A model generated the notes under the pieces. It was not told the origin of the DNA. It did no database searches and worked only from the letters and a program-made list of their open reading frames with translations. Shown here in pieces: positions 62,675 to 64,000 of a stretch of DNA of 64,000 bases. Each line of letters begins with the position of its first letter. Positions within the stretch are counted from its first letter, which is position 1. A program made the translations under genes and the position numbers. Origin of the DNA: Succinivibrio faecicola (GTDB lineage Bacteria; Pseudomonadota; Gammaproteobacteria; Enterobacterales; Succinivibrionaceae); NCBI RefSeq assembly GCF_019448115.1, contig NZ_JAGFNY010000002.1, positions 1 to 64,000 on the forward strand. The letters run 5' to 3'.

Positions 62675-64000
62675 GTGAAAAAGCTTTTTCTGGCAGTCAT
62701 TACTTTAGTGCTTCCACTGCAGTGCTATGCAGAGGATAGCTCGTCATATATTGACTACAGATACGTTAAGCCTAATGCAACCCTTTATGACATTCTCAAT
62801 TCATCAGCAACACCTGATGAAACATTTATTCTGAACAATACTCTGTTTAGACTTGATTTTGTTTACAACAAAAAGAAAACAGAAAAGCTGTACTCTAACA
62901 TTCTTTCAAAATCAGAAAGCATTCCTAATTCAACTGATAGATATTTTTCAGACAAACAGATTTATCTTACACGGTCTGTAGAAAGCATTATCACATATAT
63001 GCTCAAGGATTACGCAAAAGATATAGGTCCTATTAGAATACCTCTTGTTATTTCAGCGGATAAATACAGAGACTCTTTTTTTTACGACACTAAAATATTC
63101 TCTGATATCGGTTGTAAAGGTTATGGTATTGCAGAAAGTTATATAAAAGGCTGTGAACTTTCCACTGATGAGAGAACAGACTTTCTTGAGGTTGCCTACC
63201 ATCCTGATTTAAAAATGTCTGATGATCCTTATCAGCTTAATCAGATCACAAATAACAGCTTAAAAGAGTCTTATTCATATAAGCTTTTATCTAATATCCC
63301 TCAGCTTTTAGGATTCAGATCATCCATTAGTACAAAAGGGTATCAGGCGCCATTATCAAGTCTTGATAAGGTACTGTATTCAGATTTTTTAGAAAACAGT
63401 GTTCATGAGGGACTCAACTTTTCAGATATTCATGAAAACTGCTTTGTAAATTCTAATGAATCATGTGGCCTGTATGTAAAAACAGATGAGTTAAAAACAC
63501 TATTCTCACTTAAAAGCAACAGCGATAAAAGCACCAGATTGAATACGAAAGAATATCCTTATATTCACTATGCACTTTATTTAAAGCCATATGTAAATAT
63601 TCCAAGAACAATACTCTCTTCAGGATCATTCATAAATTATGGTTTTTATACACAGCTTGAACTTGAGCTGTTAAAAGCTATTGGATATAAAATTAATACA
63701 AAAGAATTCTTTGGTAACTCTCTGTTTTCATCAGGTTCTCCTACAAAACGCCAAAGCGTCGTTTTCAAGAGCGGTTTTTCAGCATGGTCAAAAGAGAACA
63801 ATGATTACAAAACAGATCAGGCTTCAAGAGTACCATTAAGCATTGGAACAACTATCTATGGAAGTTACAACGACATAGTTCAGGAAGGAACTATTGCAAG
63901 CGTTGGCTACGGCAGTGTTGGAATCAGAGTTGATGGTAGCTTCAATACCATAACAGTTCCAAAAAAGACTTCTATCATTGAAAATGGACACAACTCATCA
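62675..64000 (+). CDS. Secreted protein, partial (runs off the window)
   Basis: At least 442 codons, open to the last base, so the 3' end is missing. A GTG start 3 bp after the L,D-transpeptidase stop yields KKLFLAVITLVLPLQCYA, a good signal peptide. Later segments (HEGLNFSDIHENCF, NYGFYTQLELELLKAIGY) are followed by IYGSYNDIVQEGTIASVGYG and GIRVDGSFNTITVPKKTSI, which recall the start of a beta-helical autotransporter passenger. I cannot name the family. The frame is fully open, which supports a real gene. Confidence 0.75.
   Translation, partial: MKKLFLAVITLVLPLQCYAEDSSSYIDYRYVKPNATLYDILNSSATPDETFILNNTLFRLDFVYNKKKTEKLYSNILSKSESIPNSTDRYFSDKQIYLTRSVESIITYMLKDYAKDIGPIRIPLVISADKYRDSFFYDTKIFSDIGCKGYGIAESYIKGCELSTDERTDFLEVAYHPDLKMSDDPYQLNQITNNSLKESYSYKLLSNIPQLLGFRSSISTKGYQAPLSSLDKVLYSDFLENSVHEGLNFSDIHENCFVNSNESCGLYVKTDELKTLFSLKSNSDKSTRLNTKEYPYIHYALYLKPYVNIPRTILSSGSFINYGFYTQLELELLKAIGYKINTKEFFGNSLFSSGSPTKRQSVVFKSGFSAWSKENNDYKTDQASRVPLSIGTTIYGSYNDIVQEGTIASVGYGSVGIRVDGSFNTITVPKKTSIIENGHNSS

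Noticed and set aside
1-64000. CRISPR array, prophage, ribosomal RNA operon
   Set aside because: No regularly spaced repeats, no phage structural genes and no rRNA-like sequence were seen.

Overview
The window is AT-rich DNA from a gammaproteobacterium. The blocks rpsO-pnp and thrS-infC-rpmI-rplT, rmuC, a Slt-type transglycosylase, a YdiJ-like D-2-hydroxyacid dehydrogenase and IlvIH-type acetolactate synthases are all of gammaproteobacterial type. The low GC, xylose uptake genes, sodium symporters and many PD-(D/E)XK AAA ATPases would fit an anaerobic gut or rumen member such as the Succinivibrionaceae. That placement is inference and was not tested against a database.

Layout. 0-5 kb: two large cytosolic proteins of unknown function, each preceded by a perfect, widely spaced inverted repeat, then tRNA-Gly and tRNA-Leu. 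5.4-6.8 kb: a GPH-family sugar symporter with a LacI-type operator. 7-12 kb: a mobile/accessory island with two 144-bp direct repeats, a NYN-domain protein, an in-frame IS4/IS110 transposase chimera, tiny membrane-protein genes (one with an in-frame stop) and a GNAT toxin-antitoxin pair, ending at tRNA-Leu(GAG). 12.4-21.7 kb: slt, three tandem NSS sodium symporters, pnp and rpsO. 22.2-29.5 kb: a xylose locus (xylF, xylG, xylH, a xylulokinase fused to a DUF4867 domain, and a LacI-type regulator). 30-33.6 kb: a Sel1-repeat lipoprotein, an MFS transporter and a DUF285 repeat protein. 33.7-37 kb: rplT, rpmI, infC and thrS. infC appears to start at a rare AUA codon, and thrS has an attenuator-like leader. 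37.4-42.9 kb: tRNA-Val, an ISL3 transposase remnant, a chemoreceptor, a metallo-beta-lactamase-fold enzyme divergent from its probable MerR regulator, a small membrane protein and an orphan autotransporter barrel. 43-53.8 kb: rmuC, two complete acetolactate synthase operons separated by a SUFU-like gene, an ICMT-like methyltransferase and the YdiJ-like dehydrogenase. 53.9-54.2 kb: tRNA-Met, tRNA-Gln(CUG) and tRNA-Gln(UUG). 54.4-64 kb: a secreted AGE-like barrel protein, a membrane protein, a HAD phosphatase, two tandem AAA/PD-(D/E)XK genes that are near-identical except for a central block, an L,D-transpeptidase and the start of a secreted protein that runs off the window.

How it works together. 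The xyl cluster covers xylose capture, ATP-driven import and the xylulose kinase step; xylose isomerase is not in the window. Terminators split it into units. The strongest candidates for new biology are the xylulokinase-DUF4867 fusion, the mosaic AAA/PD-(D/E)XK pair, the transposase chimera, the ATGA-coupled small membrane-protein cassette, the AUA start of infC and the leader of thrS.
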